This document shows, one piece after another, positions 54,988 through 64,000 of a DNA stretch of 64,000 bases. The notes under the pieces are model-generated. The model did not search any database and was not told where the DNA came from. It saw only the letters and a list, made by a program, of their open reading frames with translations. Every line of letters starts with the position of its first letter. The stretch's first letter is position 1. This stretch comes from Pseudomonadota bacterium (lineage in GTDB: Bacteria; Pseudomonadota; Alphaproteobacteria; UBA8366), in NCBI GenBank assembly GCA_036339585.1, contig JAYZAS010000017.1, positions 1 through 64,000 on the forward strand. Reading direction: 5' to 3'. Made by a program: the position numbers and the translations under genes.

Positions 54988-55766
54988 CAGACAAAGGTTT
55001 GCAGATACTAACGGACCGTGGACTTTCAGTTTTAAGTGGTTTTCGGCATGGGTTTTTCACTCGTAATGGAGGGGTTAGTGATGGCATATATGCATCTCTT
55101 AATGTCGGTTATGGGTCTAATGATGCCACCGATAAAGTAACCAAGAACCGCCAGATAATTATCGACTCTCTCGGCGCCACGAGTTTGCACAGTGTTTTTC
55201 AGGTGCATGGTAAGAGGGTTGAATATGTGGATGGAAGTTGGGCCAGAGAGGAAACGCCTCGAGCCGATGCGATGGTCACCAACAAGTCTGGGATTGCAAT
55301 TGGCATATTAAGCGCTGATTGTGCGCCTGTTCTGTTTTGTGATCCCAAAGCAAGAATAATAGGCGCTGCACACGCAGGCTGGCGCGGTGCTCTTACAGGT
55401 GTCGTAGAGGCTACCATAAATGAAATGCGCAAAATAGGGGCACAACCGGATTCCATTATTGCAGCTATTGGTCCCACAATTGGGCCTAATTCTTATGAGG
55501 TAAGTGAAACATTTCTAGAACCTTTTTTAGATCAGAACCAAAAAAATGCAGCTTTTTTCAGCGAGGCATCACGAGCAGCACATTTTTTATTCGATTTACC
55601 GGGTTACATCATAAGTTTGATGAAAGACCAAGGACTAGATAAAGTCAGTTGGACTGGTCATGATACGTATGCAGACAATGAGCGGTTTTTTAGTTACCGT
55701 TATGGGTATATCCACGAACAACCGGATTATGGTCGAATGCTGTCAGCCATAATGATCGAAAAATAA
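54984..55766 (+). CDS. pgeF: Peptidoglycan editing factor PgeF (multicopper laccase-like)
   Basis: A 260-residue PgeF/YfiH-family protein, which hydrolyses misincorporated L-serine from UDP-MurNAc precursors; older databases call it a laccase or polyphenol oxidase. Visible are R-H-G-F-F-T-R-N-G-G-V-S-D-G near 21-34, V-H-G-K-R-V near 73-78, the metal-binding S-A-D-C-A-P-V-L-F (about 110-118) and H-A-G-W-R-G near 131-136. D-T-Y-A-D-N-E-R-F-F-S-Y-R lies near the C-terminus. Confidence 0.92.
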   Translation: MTDKGLQILTDRGLSVLSGFRHGFFTRNGGVSDGIYASLNVGYGSNDATDKVTKNRQIIIDSLGATSLHSVFQVHGKRVEYVDGSWAREETPRADAMVTNKSGIAIGILSADCAPVLFCDPKARIIGAAHAGWRGALTGVVEATINEMRKIGAQPDSIIAAIGPTIGPNSYEVSETFLEPFLDQNQKNAAFFSEASRAAHFLFDLPGYIISLMKDQGLDKVSWTGHDTYADNERFFSYRYGYIHEQPDYGRMLSAIMIEK

Positions 55767-55846
55767 ACTAGGAAAAATTGAAACGACATTTATGCCTTAT
55801 TTACTGCAACTTCTGATATTTTGCCTAGCAGGCCTAGTGGTGTGCT

Positions 55847-56896
55847 GTGTTATGCTTTAATCGCCCCATTTTGGCATTATTAATAGTTTCACATTTAATT
55901 GGAGCATGTGGGCAGTTGCCCCGCCCTTTCGGGCAAAAACCGTCCAAACTGAGTGATGCACTTCGCCAACTCGATGATGTCGGTGGGGTGTTTATTGCTC
56001 CCGTAAACGGGCTACCAGCGAATATATCCGCAACTTTGCAGCAGGCAATTATTCAAAACCTTAATGATATAGATATTCCAGCAAGCGTCAGCGACGCACA
56101 TCGCTATGGTCATACGCTTAGGGGGTTCGTACGTTCCAAAAACTCAAAAACCAGCATGGTGCAATTTCATATAAATTGGGAACTTCTAGATGAGAATGGT
56201 AAATTACAGGGGAATTTAAAAATAAAGGAAAATTCTGTGACGACCCGCGACTTTCGCCAGCGGATTAAGCCTTTCGCATCAGAAGTTAGCCGCGAGACAG
56301 CCCGTATACTGCGTACAAATTTGGATCATCACAGTCCATTTGTGGAGCCCCCTACGGTAGCAGTAGGAATAGTATATGGAGCCCCTGGTGATGGTGCGAA
56401 AGTATTGCCGGTGGCATTACGTGCTGTACTCCGAAAGTCAGGTGTAAACGTAACTAACAAATTGGGAAACGCTGACCTCACGATAAATATTTTTATTGCT
56501 ATCGAGCATTTAACGAGGGCAAGTGATGAAGTTGAGATTATCTGGATTTTTCGTGATCGTAGAGGAGATATTGTAGGCCGTCTAAGGCAAAGCAATCGGG
56601 TTCCGAAGAATTTGCTGAAAAACCGATGGGGGCCTCACGCCTATGATATAGCTGTCGCAATGAGGAATAGTATAAAAGATATTTTAATGTCTTTACCGAA
56701 TCTTAATATTAAGGAGAAAGATCATACCCCTAGTAGGTGGGAACCCTATGTTGCACCGACTCAAAAGGATAAAGAAATTGGGTCGAAGGGCTCTCCCGTC
56801 GAATCTATACTTCGACCGCTGGAAACGACACAAATAGAAGTACCTAACGTTGGACCTGCAAACCCTCTCCAAAAGGTCTTTTCGCATACACGATAA
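55847..56896 (+). CDS. Lipoprotein of unknown function
   Basis: A 349-residue protein with a lipoprotein signal peptide: hydrophobic residues 8-18 and lipobox L-I-G-A-C, with lipidated Cys21. Beyond that I do not recognise a family. Residues about 30-170 and 175-300 look like two related alpha-beta halves, the second opening with V-G-I-V-Y-G-A-P-G-D-G. The C-terminal 60 residues are hydrophilic and proline-containing. The start is GTG; no strong Shine-Dalgarno is visible. It follows pgeF and precedes prs, a neighbourhood where alphaproteobacterial genomes often carry an uncharacterised lipoprotein. Confidence 0.7.
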   Translation: MLCFNRPILALLIVSHLIGACGQLPRPFGQKPSKLSDALRQLDDVGGVFIAPVNGLPANISATLQQAIIQNLNDIDIPASVSDAHRYGHTLRGFVRSKNSKTSMVQFHINWELLDENGKLQGNLKIKENSVTTRDFRQRIKPFASEVSRETARILRTNLDHHSPFVEPPTVAVGIVYGAPGDGAKVLPVALRAVLRKSGVNVTNKLGNADLTINIFIAIEHLTRASDEVEIIWIFRDRRGDIVGRLRQSNRVPKNLLKNRWGPHAYDIAVAMRNSIKDILMSLPNLNIKEKDHTPSRWEPYVAPTQKDKEIGSKGSPVESILRPLETTQIEVPNVGPANPLQKVFSHTR

Positions 56897-56961
56897 AAAA
56901 TAAATATATATATTTAATGATCCAGCCGTAACAGCGTTTACAGACATGCCATGTGTTGTTA

Positions 56962-57007
56962 TAGACCAATCTGCTTAAAGATCTTTTCACGAAACAATAT
57001 TGGTCTA
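56962..57007. repeat. Nested dyad in the prs leader
   Basis: TAGACCAAT and ATTGGTCTA form a perfect 9-bp inverted repeat with a 28-bp spacer. Inside the spacer lies the 10-bp palindrome AAAGATCTTT (56977-56986). Both are 79-124 bp before the prs start. It may be a terminator of the lipoprotein gene, an operator or an attenuator for prs. Confidence 0.4.
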
Positions 57008-57085
57008 CGATAGCCGTGCATCCTAAAATCAAGAGAGGTGGGACTCCATGAAGCCTGTGGTTCTAGCACGCTCGGAGGTGAATTA

Positions 57086-58021
57086 ATGAAAATTCTAAGC
57101 TGCAATAGTAACCGGCCACTTGCTGAAGCAATATCTGCTTATCTAAATGTGCCGCTAACAGAGGCAGCAGTGCGCCGCTTCTCAGATATGGAAGTTTTCG
57201 CAGAGATACTTGAAAATGTGCGTGGGGAGGATGTCTATGTGATCCAGTCCACCAGTTACCCAGCAAATGACAATCTCATGGAACTTTTGGTCTGTCTGGA
57301 TGCGCTACACCGTGGTTCCGCCAAGCGGATTACAGCTGTGATTCCCTATTATGGTTACGCGCGTCAAGACAGGAAAACAGGTCCACGGACGCCAATCTCG
57401 GCTAAGTTGGTTGCTAATTTAATTACGACTGCTGGAGCTCATCGTGTGTTGACACTGGATCTCCACGCGGCTCAGATACAGGGATTTTTTGACGTACCAA
57501 CCGACAATCTTTACGCTGCTCCAGTCTTTGGTAAAGACATTGAAGAAAACATTAAGAAAAATGGTGATTTGACAGTAGTTTCACCTGATGTTGGTGGTGT
57601 AATACGGGCTAGAGCAATTGCGCGACGTGTAGATGCTGATTTGGCCATCATTGATAAGCGCCGGGAGCGAGCCGGTGTTTCCGAGGTAATGAACATTATT
57701 GGCGATGTAAAAGATAAATACTGCATAATGGTTGATGATATTGTAGACTCAGCCGGCACACTGTGTAATGCAGCTGTCGCACTGAAAGAAGCTGGCGCAA
57801 AGACGGTGAGTGCATATGTTACACATGGTGTACTATCCGGCGGCGCTGTTGCTCGTGTAAGTTCATCCCCGCTTGAGGAAATGGTAATAACTGATAGTAT
57901 CATGGGAACGGAGGCAGTCAGGCTCGCTCAAAATATACGGCAGATCTCAATAGCACCGCTTTTGGGAGAGGCTATAAAGAGGATAGCCAAATCTCAGTCT
58001 GTCTCTTCTCTATTCGATTAA
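57086..58021 (+). CDS. prs: Ribose-phosphate pyrophosphokinase
   Basis: Prs makes PRPP, the ribose donor for nucleotides, NAD, His and Trp. The 311-residue protein has the ATP/ribose-5-phosphate binding region (R-F-S-D-M-E-V-F at about 28-35), [10 protein letters not shown] (about 87-96) and [12 protein letters not shown] (about 126-137). The PRPP-binding signature [11 protein letters not shown] is at about 214-224. I chose the ATG at 57086, which has a strong GGAGGTGAA Shine-Dalgarno; the longer frame from 57038 lacks one and adds no conserved residues. Confidence 0.95.
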   Translation: MKILSCNSNRPLAEAISAYLNVPLTEAAVRRFSDMEVFAEILENVRGEDVYVIQSTSYPANDNLMELLVCLDALHRGSAKRITAVIPYYGYARQDRKTGPRTPISAKLVANLITTAGAHRVLTLDLHAAQIQGFFDVPTDNLYAAPVFGKDIEENIKKNGDLTVVSPDVGGVIRARAIARRVDADLAIIDKRRERAGVSEVMNIIGDVKDKYCIMVDDIVDSAGTLCNAAVALKEAGAKTVSAYVTHGVLSGGAVARVSSSPLEEMVITDSIMGTEAVRLAQNIRQISIAPLLGEAIKRIAKSQSVSSLFD

Positions 58022-58109
58022 GTCCTAAAAAAAGAAAAAAAAGATTGTATTTCGGCTACATGAGCCGTTAAAACCCTGAGGTTCGCTTGACCGCTAAGGA
58101 GATAGATCG

Positions 58110-58799
58110 ATGTCCAATGCCGTTGCAATGAATGCAGAAATCCGAGATCGAGCTGGCAAGGGTGCCGCACGAGCAGTGCGACGCGCTGGTCGTGTGCCCG
58201 CTGTTATTTATGGTGGAAACAAAGAACCAGCAATTATCTCTGTCGATCCGCGCGATGTTATAAAGGGTGTTGATTCTGGTGAGTTCTTTTCAACAATTTA
58301 TGAGATTAAGCTTGAAAGTGGATTGGAGCGAGTATTGCCTCGTGATCTTCAGGTCCATCCCATTAATGATCTACCGCAGCATTTAGACTTTCTTCGTGTC
58401 ACTGCTGAGACTAGGGTAACGGTGGAAGTTCCAGTTAATTTTCTTAATGAGGAAGAGAGCCCGGGCCTGAAGAGGGGTGGAGTGTTGAATGTTGTGCGCT
58501 ACACTGTTGAAGTGAATTGCTCAGCGGAAGATATCCCTGCGAGTTTTGATCTGGACTTGACGGGCCTTGAGATTGGAGATGGGCTGCATGCGTCGAGTTT
58601 AATATTACCAACTGGCGTCGACCTAACTATTTCGGATCGTGATTTCACTATTGCCTCTGTTGCTGCGCCGACCGTAGTTGAGGAGGACACAACGGTAATC
58701 GAGGATAGTGAGGAAGGTGAAATTAGTCAGGATGGTGCAGAGGGCGGTGATGTCTCTGAAGATGAATCAGGCGACGCCTCCGGGAAATCAGACGGTTAG
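58110..58799 (+). CDS. rplY: 50S ribosomal protein L25/Ctc
   Basis: The 5S-rRNA-binding ribosomal protein L25 in the longer two-domain Ctc form (229 residues). The N-terminal L25 domain has G-K-G-A-A-R-A-V-R-R-A-G-R-V-P-A-V-I-Y-G (about 17-36), followed by the TL5-type C-terminal beta domain (about 95-190). The last 40 residues are a strongly acidic, Gly/Ser/Glu-rich tail. An AAGGAGAT Shine-Dalgarno precedes the start. It is followed by pth and ychF, a common order. Confidence 0.94.
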   Translation: MSNAVAMNAEIRDRAGKGAARAVRRAGRVPAVIYGGNKEPAIISVDPRDVIKGVDSGEFFSTIYEIKLESGLERVLPRDLQVHPINDLPQHLDFLRVTAETRVTVEVPVNFLNEEESPGLKRGGVLNVVRYTVEVNCSAEDIPASFDLDLTGLEIGDGLHASSLILPTGVDLTISDRDFTIASVAAPTVVEEDTTVIEDSEEGEISQDGAEGGDVSEDESGDASGKSDG

Positions 58800-58818
58800 C
58801 TAGTAAGATAGGCATACT

Positions 58819-59442
58819 ATGTTATTGCTAGTGGGGCTGGGTAATCCGGGTCTCAGATATGAAAATAATCGACATAATGTCGGTTATATGGCCGTTGATG
58901 ACATAGTTCAGCAATACTCATTTGGAACTTATAGATCTAAATTTCGTGGGCAAGTTGCAGATGGAGTTATTCGCGGACAGAGAATCCTTGTTCTTAAACC
59001 TGAAACTTTTATGAATGAATCGGGCCAGTCAGTACAAAAGGCTACGAGATTCTATAAAATCGCGCCGAGGAATGTTATCGTCGCCCACGACGAACTCGAT
59101 TTGGCTTTTGGAAAATTACGGTTTCGAACCGGGGGAGGTCTTGCTGGTCATAATGGCCTACTGAGTATTCAAAATTACATTGGGGCGGATTTCAGTCGCA
59201 TACGGATTGGCATTGGTCATCCCGGCAGAAAAGAGTTGGTAAATTCACATGTGTTGAGTGATTTTTCCTCTGCTGAACGACAACTTGTACGTTCCATATT
59301 GGGTGGTATAAGTGAGTCGATAGGATCACTTGTCGATGGTAATGGAAATACTTTTATGAATAAATTGGCGCAGGTATTGGGACCTTTACAAAAAAACATC
59401 AATATTGAGCAGAAAAATACTATGAGTCGGAAAAAGGACTAA
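58819..59442 (+). CDS. pth: Peptidyl-tRNA hydrolase
   Basis: Pth releases stalled peptides from tRNA for recycling. The 207-residue protein has V-G-L-G-N-P-G-L-R-Y-E-N-N-R-H-N-V-G at about 5-22 (catalytic His20), K-P-E-T-F-M-N-E-S-G near 63-72, H-D-E-L-D-L near 93-98 and the G-G-L-A-G-H-N-G-L segment near 110-118. It lies 1 bp before ychF. Confidence 0.95.
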   Translation: MLLLVGLGNPGLRYENNRHNVGYMAVDDIVQQYSFGTYRSKFRGQVADGVIRGQRILVLKPETFMNESGQSVQKATRFYKIAPRNVIVAHDELDLAFGKLRFRTGGGLAGHNGLLSIQNYIGADFSRIRIGIGHPGRKELVNSHVLSDFSSAERQLVRSILGGISESIGSLVDGNGNTFMNKLAQVLGPLQKNINIEQKNTMSRKKD

Positions 59443-59443
59443 A

Positions 59444-60544
59444 ATGGGTTTTAACTGCGGTATCGTTGGATTGCCTAACGTCGGTAAATCCACCCTTTTT
59501 AATGCGCTTACCAGCACGGCTAAGGCAGAGTCCGCCAATTATCCGTTCTGCACGATTGAGCCAAATAGTGGGCGTGTTGCCGTTCCTGACGATAGACTCT
59601 TTAAATTAGGGGAACTCAGTAATTCCTCGACTATTATTCCAAGTTTTCTTGAAGTTGTTGACATAGCAGGTCTTGTCAAGGGAGCGTCTAATGGAGAGGG
59701 CCTTGGCAATCAATTTCTAGGTTATATCCGCGGTGTAGATGCCGTCATCGCTATGTTGCGCTGTTTTGAGGGCGATGATGTTTCTCATATTGAGGGGTCT
59801 GTGGATCCAATTAGAGACGCTGATATTGTGGAGACAGAGTTGCTTCTCGCTGACTTAGAGAGCCTGGAGCGCAGGACCGAGCACATGCATCGACGGTTCA
59901 AAGGTGGCGACATTAGAGAGAAGGTATTATACGATTTAATGATGCGAGTGCTCGAGGCCTTAAGAGAAGGGAAGCCAGCGCGGGAATTTGATTATAGTGG
60001 TGACGAAGCTCCGTTTTTTAAGGAACTAGCACTACTAACCGCTAAACCTATACTTTATGTCTGTAATGTTGATGAGGGTTCAGCAGCGAAAGGTAACGAG
60101 CATTCCGAAAAGGTAATAAAGCGGGCCCGGAACGAAAGAGCCGAGGCTGTGGTTATTTCGGCGGCAATTGAGTCAGAAATAGCTCAACTAGAGAGCCCCC
60201 GAGAAAAAACTGAATTCCTTCAAACCTTAGATCTTGACCAAACGGGTCTTTCTAAGGTTGTAGAGGCAGGGTACAGGCTTTTAGATCTAGTAACATTTTT
60301 GACCACAGGGCCTAAGGAAAGCCGGTCGTGGTCAGTCCCAAATGGCTCTACGGCACCCCAGGCGGCGGGCATCATTCATAGTGATTTTGAGAAGGGTTTT
60401 ATCTGTGCGGAGACTATAAGCTACCATGATTTTGTAACCTTCGGTGGTGAGCAATCGGCTAAAGATGCAGGTAAGATGCGACAAGAGGGACGTGACTATG
60501 TTGTTAAGGACGGCGACGTTATTCTATTTCGTTTTAATGTTTAA
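59444..60544 (+). CDS. ychF: Redox-regulated ATPase YchF
   Basis: An Obg-family P-loop protein that prefers ATP to GTP and binds ribosomes. The 366-residue protein has G1 G-L-P-N-V-G-K-S-T (8-16), a switch region with the D-I-A-G-L-V (Walker B/G3) at about 73-78, N-V-D-E-G (G4-like, lacking the standard N-K-x-D) and the C-terminal TGS domain (about 280-364). The modified G4 motif is the known reason for ATP preference. Confidence 0.95.
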   Translation: MGFNCGIVGLPNVGKSTLFNALTSTAKAESANYPFCTIEPNSGRVAVPDDRLFKLGELSNSSTIIPSFLEVVDIAGLVKGASNGEGLGNQFLGYIRGVDAVIAMLRCFEGDDVSHIEGSVDPIRDADIVETELLLADLESLERRTEHMHRRFKGGDIREKVLYDLMMRVLEALREGKPAREFDYSGDEAPFFKELALLTAKPILYVCNVDEGSAAKGNEHSEKVIKRARNERAEAVVISAAIESEIAQLESPREKTEFLQTLDLDQTGLSKVVEAGYRLLDLVTFLTTGPKESRSWSVPNGSTAPQAAGIIHSDFEKGFICAETISYHDFVTFGGEQSAKDAGKMRQEGRDYVVKDGDVILFRFNV

Positions 60545-60754
60545 TACCAAGTTTATGTAGATAAAACGTTTGGGCAAGCCTTACTCATAACTAATATTTT
60601 TAATTTTTGATTAGCAAGAAGTTTAGTCCGACGAACAATCAACTATTCCGCTGTGCGATGGAGAGCTCTTCGCCATTTTATTTTATCTCCGGTACTGGTT
60701 GAGTGAAGTCACTTAGATATTGCATGTTTATTCTTTTCTGGAGTGAGGTGATTA

Positions 60755-61150
60755 ATGATTTGTCATGGAGTGAAAGAGTTGGTGGCCAAAGCGACCTCTG
60801 AAATAGAGACCATTCCCATTGAAGGTGCAGATTTGCTTATGGAGAATAGGGAAATCATTTTGGTTGATATCAGAGATGTGCGTGAACTCGAGCGTGATGG
60901 CACCATCCCCGGATCTGTGCATGTGCCCCGAGGAATGCTCGAATTTTGGGTTGATCCAGAAAGTCCCTACCACAGAGAAGTGTTCGCCAGCGACAAAACG
61001 TTTGTGTTTTTCTGTGCAAGTGCATGGAGATCGGCCCTTGCCACCAAAACTGTACAGGATATGGGTTTAAAAAAGGTAGCTCAATTAGAGGGAGGATTCG
61101 GAGCTTGGAAGAAATTAAAATACCCCGTCGAAAAACGGCAAAGAAAATGA
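60755..61150 (+). CDS. Rhodanese-like domain protein
   Basis: A 131-residue single-domain rhodanese. Motifs are L-V-D-I-R-D-V-R-E-L near 36-45, G-x-I-P-G-S-V-H-V-P-R-G (about 50-61) and the active-site loop F-F-C-A-S-A-W-R-S-A-L-A with the nucleophilic Cys near 88. E-G-G-F-G-A-W-K-K lies near the C-terminus. The likely role is transfer of sulfane sulfur or thiol chemistry; the acceptor is unknown. It follows ychF after a 210-bp gap in which no gene was seen, and is convergent with mtnP. Confidence 0.9.
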   Translation: MICHGVKELVAKATSEIETIPIEGADLLMENREIILVDIRDVRELERDGTIPGSVHVPRGMLEFWVDPESPYHREVFASDKTFVFFCASAWRSALATKTVQDMGLKKVAQLEGGFGAWKKLKYPVEKRQRK

Positions 61151-61157
61151 GGTTGGT

Positions 61158-62057
61158 TCACAGAACCCGCCCGGCTATTGTTTGAAGCTGAGACACTAAT
61201 CTTGGATCACGCGCTTCAGGTGCGGTAACCAGTGCGTTGTCGAGCGCAGTGTGACAACCAGCTGGGCAGTTTCTTGTCCGCTCCGCAAGTTTCGGAATTA
61301 CCGCACTTAATAGTGTCTTAGCTTTTTCAGCATTTCCAATAAGGGTTTTCAAAATCATGTCTGCTGTGACGTTGTCGTGGTTCTGATGCCAACAATCATA
61401 GTCAGTTACCATTGCAACTGAGCTATAGCAAAGTTCTGCTTCACGCGCGAGTTTTGCTTCTGGCATGTTAGTCATACCGATTACGTCACACCCCCAATTT
61501 CGATAAAGCTCCGACTCTGCACGAGAAGAAAACTGTGGGCCCTCCATGGCCAGATAAGTGCCGCCACGAACGACCTCTATATCTAGTCCACTTCCGGCAT
61601 CTTGTATGGCATCACCGAGCCTTGGGCAAACCGGGTCCGCAATTGACACATGGGCTACCAAGCCTGTTCCAAAAAAACTCTTTATCCGCGCAAAAGTACG
61701 GTCAATGAATTGATCAACGATTACGAAGGTGCCTGGAGATAGACCTTCTCGAAGCGATCCCACTGCTGATACGGATAGTATTTCGGTTACACCAAGCTGC
61801 TTCATCGCATCTATATTGGCTCTAAAGTTGAGTTCTGATGGAGGAATTTTATGGCCTCGGCCATGACGTGGTAGGAATACTATTTGCGCGGTGTTGAGGG
61901 TACCGCTCATCAGTTGATCTGACGGAGGCCCAAAGGGGGTATCGACATCGTGCCAAACGGTATCTTGTAATCCCTCCAATGCATATATTCCAGTGCCTCC
62001 GATTATACCTATAACAGGAGCCGCCTTAGCAACACACGGAATCTTGTTGTCAATCAT
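61158..62057 (-). CDS. mtnP: S-methyl-5'-thioadenosine phosphorylase
   Basis: MtnP phosphorolyses methylthioadenosine, a polyamine and SAM by-product, to adenine and methylthioribose-1-phosphate. The 299-residue protein has I-G-I-I-G-G-T-G-I-Y near 17-26, F-L-P-R-H-G-R-G-H (about 62-70), S-A-V-G-S-L (about 97-102), Y-L-A-M-E-G-P-Q-F-S (about 168-177) and M-T-N-M-P-E-A-K-L-A-R-E near 195-206. The rest of the methionine salvage pathway is not in the window. Confidence 0.94.
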   Translation of the reverse strand: MIDNKIPCVAKAAPVIGIIGGTGIYALEGLQDTVWHDVDTPFGPPSDQLMSGTLNTAQIVFLPRHGRGHKIPPSELNFRANIDAMKQLGVTEILSVSAVGSLREGLSPGTFVIVDQFIDRTFARIKSFFGTGLVAHVSIADPVCPRLGDAIQDAGSGLDIEVVRGGTYLAMEGPQFSSRAESELYRNWGCDVIGMTNMPEAKLAREAELCYSSVAMVTDYDCWHQNHDNVTADMILKTLIGNAEKAKTLLSAVIPKLAERTRNCPAGCHTALDNALVTAPEARDPRLVSQLQTIAGRVL

Positions 62058-62146
62058 TCAGAGATACTAACATGCCCCGTTCTGGCATTAAACCTAGTTG
62101 TGTTTGGGTTAGTTTTTATTGGGATAAAGTTATCAACTCAAATTAA

Positions 62147-62911
62147 TTAATGAACGTCTGCCCAGGTCCGCCGCTTCATAGCGATCAGGATCGCAAGAAA
62201 AGCGAATAGGAACAACATCACCTTGAGGCCCATACTTTTTCGTTCCTCCAAATTAGGCTCTGCGGTCCACGCAAGGAAAGCAGTAACATCAGTTGCCATT
62301 TGTTTCACCGTTGCCTTGGTTCCATCAGTATACTCGACGGCTCCATCATCTAGCGGGGCTGACATTGCAATCTGGTGCCCCGGATAAGCAGAGTTGTAGT
62401 TCATGCCTTCACTTATTTTCATTCCTGCGGGCGGTTCTTTGTAACCAGTCAATAAAGCGTATAGATAATCAGCTCCTTGGGGGCGAGCTTCAACCATTAA
62501 CGATAAATTGGGGGGATAGGCGCCGTTGTTAGATGCCCGAGCAGCCTGTTCATTAGGAAAGGGTGAGGGGAAATAGTCAGTCACACGTCCAGGGCGAGTG
62601 TAAGCATCACCCTCTTCGTTAGGTTCAGGGTTCTTGATATCGAACGTTTTGGCGAAAGCACGTATTCCCTCCTTAGAATAACCGAGGTCAACAAGGTTGC
62701 GGAATGCGACATATTTAAGCGCATGACAACCAGAGCATACCTCTTTATAAACCTGCAGGCCTCTTTGGAGTTGCGCTCTATCGTAAGTTCCAAAAATACC
62801 TTGCCAAGACCAGTTCTGAGGCTCGTGTTTGAGTGGCCCGGCTGCCATAGAAGTCGTAGCAACAAATAAAAAACCTACAGCAAACATGCATTTCAGCATT
62901 TGCCGACGCAT
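62147..62911 (-). CDS. petC: Cytochrome c1 of the bc1 complex
   Basis: A 254-residue c-type cytochrome subunit of ubiquinol:cytochrome c reductase. The signal peptide covers about residues 5-24. The heme site is C-S-G-C-H (Cys59, Cys62, His63), the axial Met lies in Q-I-A-M-S-A-P-L, and a C-terminal transmembrane anchor spans about 228-246. The start codon ATG shares its last base with the stop of cytochrome b (TAATG), so the two are coupled. Confidence 0.95.
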   Translation of the reverse strand: MRRQMLKCMFAVGFLFVATTSMAAGPLKHEPQNWSWQGIFGTYDRAQLQRGLQVYKEVCSGCHALKYVAFRNLVDLGYSKEGIRAFAKTFDIKNPEPNEEGDAYTRPGRVTDYFPSPFPNEQAARASNNGAYPPNLSLMVEARPQGADYLYALLTGYKEPPAGMKISEGMNYNSAYPGHQIAMSAPLDDGAVEYTDGTKATVKQMATDVTAFLAWTAEPNLEERKSMGLKVMLFLFAFLAILIAMKRRTWADVH

Positions 62912-64000
62912 TAGGCTTTCTCCTTTTTTGCTGCTGCTGCCCCAATAGGAGCAGAGCCACCACCGCTAGATGGGGGGATAACAGGTTTGCTAATTGATGT
63001 GGGGAGCGGTTTTGGCGTTTCAATGAACCCTAAAACAGGCATAAGGAACAAAAAATGTCCAAAATAATAGATGGTGCCTATAAGCCCGAGAGTTTTGTAA
63101 TCGAACCAGCTTATGCCAGGAAACACCAAGTCGCTTGGTGATTTCACTCCTACGATCCCAAGAATTACGCAATCGACCAGCAAGACCCAAAAGAAAATAC
63201 GATAAAGTGGACGATAACGAGCACTACGCACTTTTGAAGTATCAAGCCACGGAACTATTAATAAAATCATGACCGCTGCCCCCATTGCTATGACTCCAAG
63301 TAATTTTGCTTCTAAAAAGAAAATGTCAAAGGTTATGGAACGCAAAATTGCGTAAAATGGTAGGAAATACCATTCCGGTACAATATGAGCTGGAGTAGCA
63401 AGTGGATTGGCTTCTATATAATTGTCAGGATGCCCTAGATAATTAGGGGCAAAGAAAACGAAGAAGGCGAAGACTATTAAAAATACCCCAAGCCCCACCG
63501 AGTCCTTTGCCGTGAAGTAGGGATTAAAAGGTATAGTGTCCTGTGGTTCCTTAATATCTATTCCGTCGGGGTTGTTTGATCCATGCACATGCAAAGCAAT
63601 AACGTGAAGGGCAACTACACCCACTATTACAAACGGTAGCAAATAATGCAGGGAAAAAAAGCGATTGAGTGTAGCATTATCTATAACAAAATCGCCTCGT
63701 AACCATTCAGTTAATGGATTTCCTATGATGGGAATTGCTGTGAAGAAATCTGTGATAACCTGAGCTCCCCAATAACTCATCTGGCCCCATGGCAGTACGT
63801 AGCCCATAAATGCAGTTGCCATCATCAATAGAAGTATTACTACACCTAACATCCAAAGTAGTTCCCGGGGTGCCTTATATGACCCATAATAGAGACCCCT
63901 GAAAATATGGATATAGACGACTATAAAAAACATTGAGGCGCCATTGGCGTGGATATATCTAATAAGCCAGCCATAATTCACGTCACGCATAATTCGTTCT
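62911..64000 (-). CDS. petB: Cytochrome b of the bc1 complex (5' end cut by window)
   Basis: About 363 codons are visible and the frame is open at position 64000, with I-M-R-D-V-N-Y-G-W as the first clear family residues, so roughly the first 70-80 residues lie outside. A Met at 63990-63988 is internal and not the start. Transmembrane helices follow with heme-binding His residues (H-A-N-G-A-S and [12 protein letters not shown]). The Qo-site motif [13 protein letters not shown] is clear. The C-terminal extension ending in K-K-E-K-A is proline- and alanine-rich. The Rieske protein gene is expected just beyond the window. Confidence 0.96.
   Translation of the reverse strand, partial: ERIMRDVNYGWLIRYIHANGASMFFIVVYIHIFRGLYYGSYKAPRELLWMLGVVILLLMMATAFMGYVLPWGQMSYWGAQVITDFFTAIPIIGNPLTEWLRGDFVIDNATLNRFFSLHYLLPFVIVGVVALHVIALHVHGSNNPDGIDIKEPQDTIPFNPYFTAKDSVGLGVFLIVFAFFVFFAPNYLGHPDNYIEANPLATPAHIVPEWYFLPFYAILRSITFDIFFLEAKLLGVIAMGAAVMILLIVPWLDTSKVRSARYRPLYRIFFWVLLVDCVILGIVGVKSPSDLVFPGISWFDYKTLGLIGTIYYFGHFLFLMPVLGFIETPKPLPTSISKPVIPPSSGGGSAPIGAAAAKKEKA

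Noticed and set aside
1-64000. CRISPR arrays, rRNA genes, insertion sequences or prophage
   Set aside because: No regularly spaced direct repeats, rRNA-like sequence, transposase, integrase or phage structural genes were seen anywhere in the window.

Overview
The window is 64 kb of a moderately AT-rich, densely packed chromosome that reads as an alphaproteobacterium, probably a marine, aerobic, Rhodospirillales-like or related lineage. I infer this from several things. There is a CcrM-type GANTC methyltransferase. Gene neighbourhoods typical of the class are present: smc / DsbA / DUF721 / mutY; UDG / ETF-QO / TPR / ispE / tRNA-Gln; TetR-COQ9-like / proC / YbjN / ubiK; lgt / midA / pgeF; and rplY / pth / ychF. 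There is also a cytochrome bc1 complex. No phage, insertion sequence, CRISPR array or rRNA was seen. One tRNA, tRNA-Gln(UUG), is present.

Layout. 1-5.3 kb: genome maintenance (smc fragment, DsbA-like, DciA-like, mutY, ccrM, rnhB). 5.4-8.3 kb: a PrpD-family protein and a short CPA2 antiporter. 8.8-13.3 kb: a coupled glycosyltransferase pair, moaB, slt and a family-4 UDG. 13.4-19.7 kb: ETF-QO, a TPR membrane protein, ispE, tRNA-Gln and a sodium:solute symporter. 19.7-22.9 kb: a dead phytanoyl-CoA dioxygenase (PhyH), a class III CoA-transferase and a TauD-like dioxygenase. 22.9-27.2 kb: a divergent biotin cluster (bioF-bioD / bioB-bioA). 27.3-32 kb: msrB, two 2-keto-4-pentenoate hydratase paralogues flanking an unknown secreted protein, and an aminotransferase.

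Accessory zone, 32.1-37.5 kb. A second PhyH pseudogene is followed by an EamA transporter pseudogene. Then come an orphan MlaF-like ATPase lacking the usual switch histidine, a tiny membrane ORF and a second EamA pseudogene. The zone ends with the most striking gene of the window: a 422-residue GrdB-family protein whose reading frame is interrupted only by one UGA. That UGA sits in a U-P-K-C motif and is followed by a bacterial-SECIS-like hairpin. I read it as a selenoprotein, not two ORFs.

Right half, 37.7-64 kb. Mostly plus-strand housekeeping genes: uvrB, two tandem enolase-superfamily paralogues, a 655-bp AT-rich gap with a perfect DnaA box, uvrC, pgsA and moaD-moaE. These are followed by ilvE, an OmpR/EnvZ-like two-component pair, proC, hldD, lgt, midA, pgeF, a lipoprotein, prs, rplY, pth, ychF, a rhodanese and mtnP. 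The window ends in cytochrome c1 and the window-truncated cytochrome b gene.

Together the core genes cover DNA repair and methylation, cell-envelope synthesis (Lgt, HldD, PgsA, Slt, PgeF), molybdopterin (MoaB, MoaD, MoaE), biotin and quinone-linked respiration (ETF-QO, UbiK, bc1). The accessory genes suggest catabolism of small organic acids and osmolyte-like compounds, with several functions recently lost.
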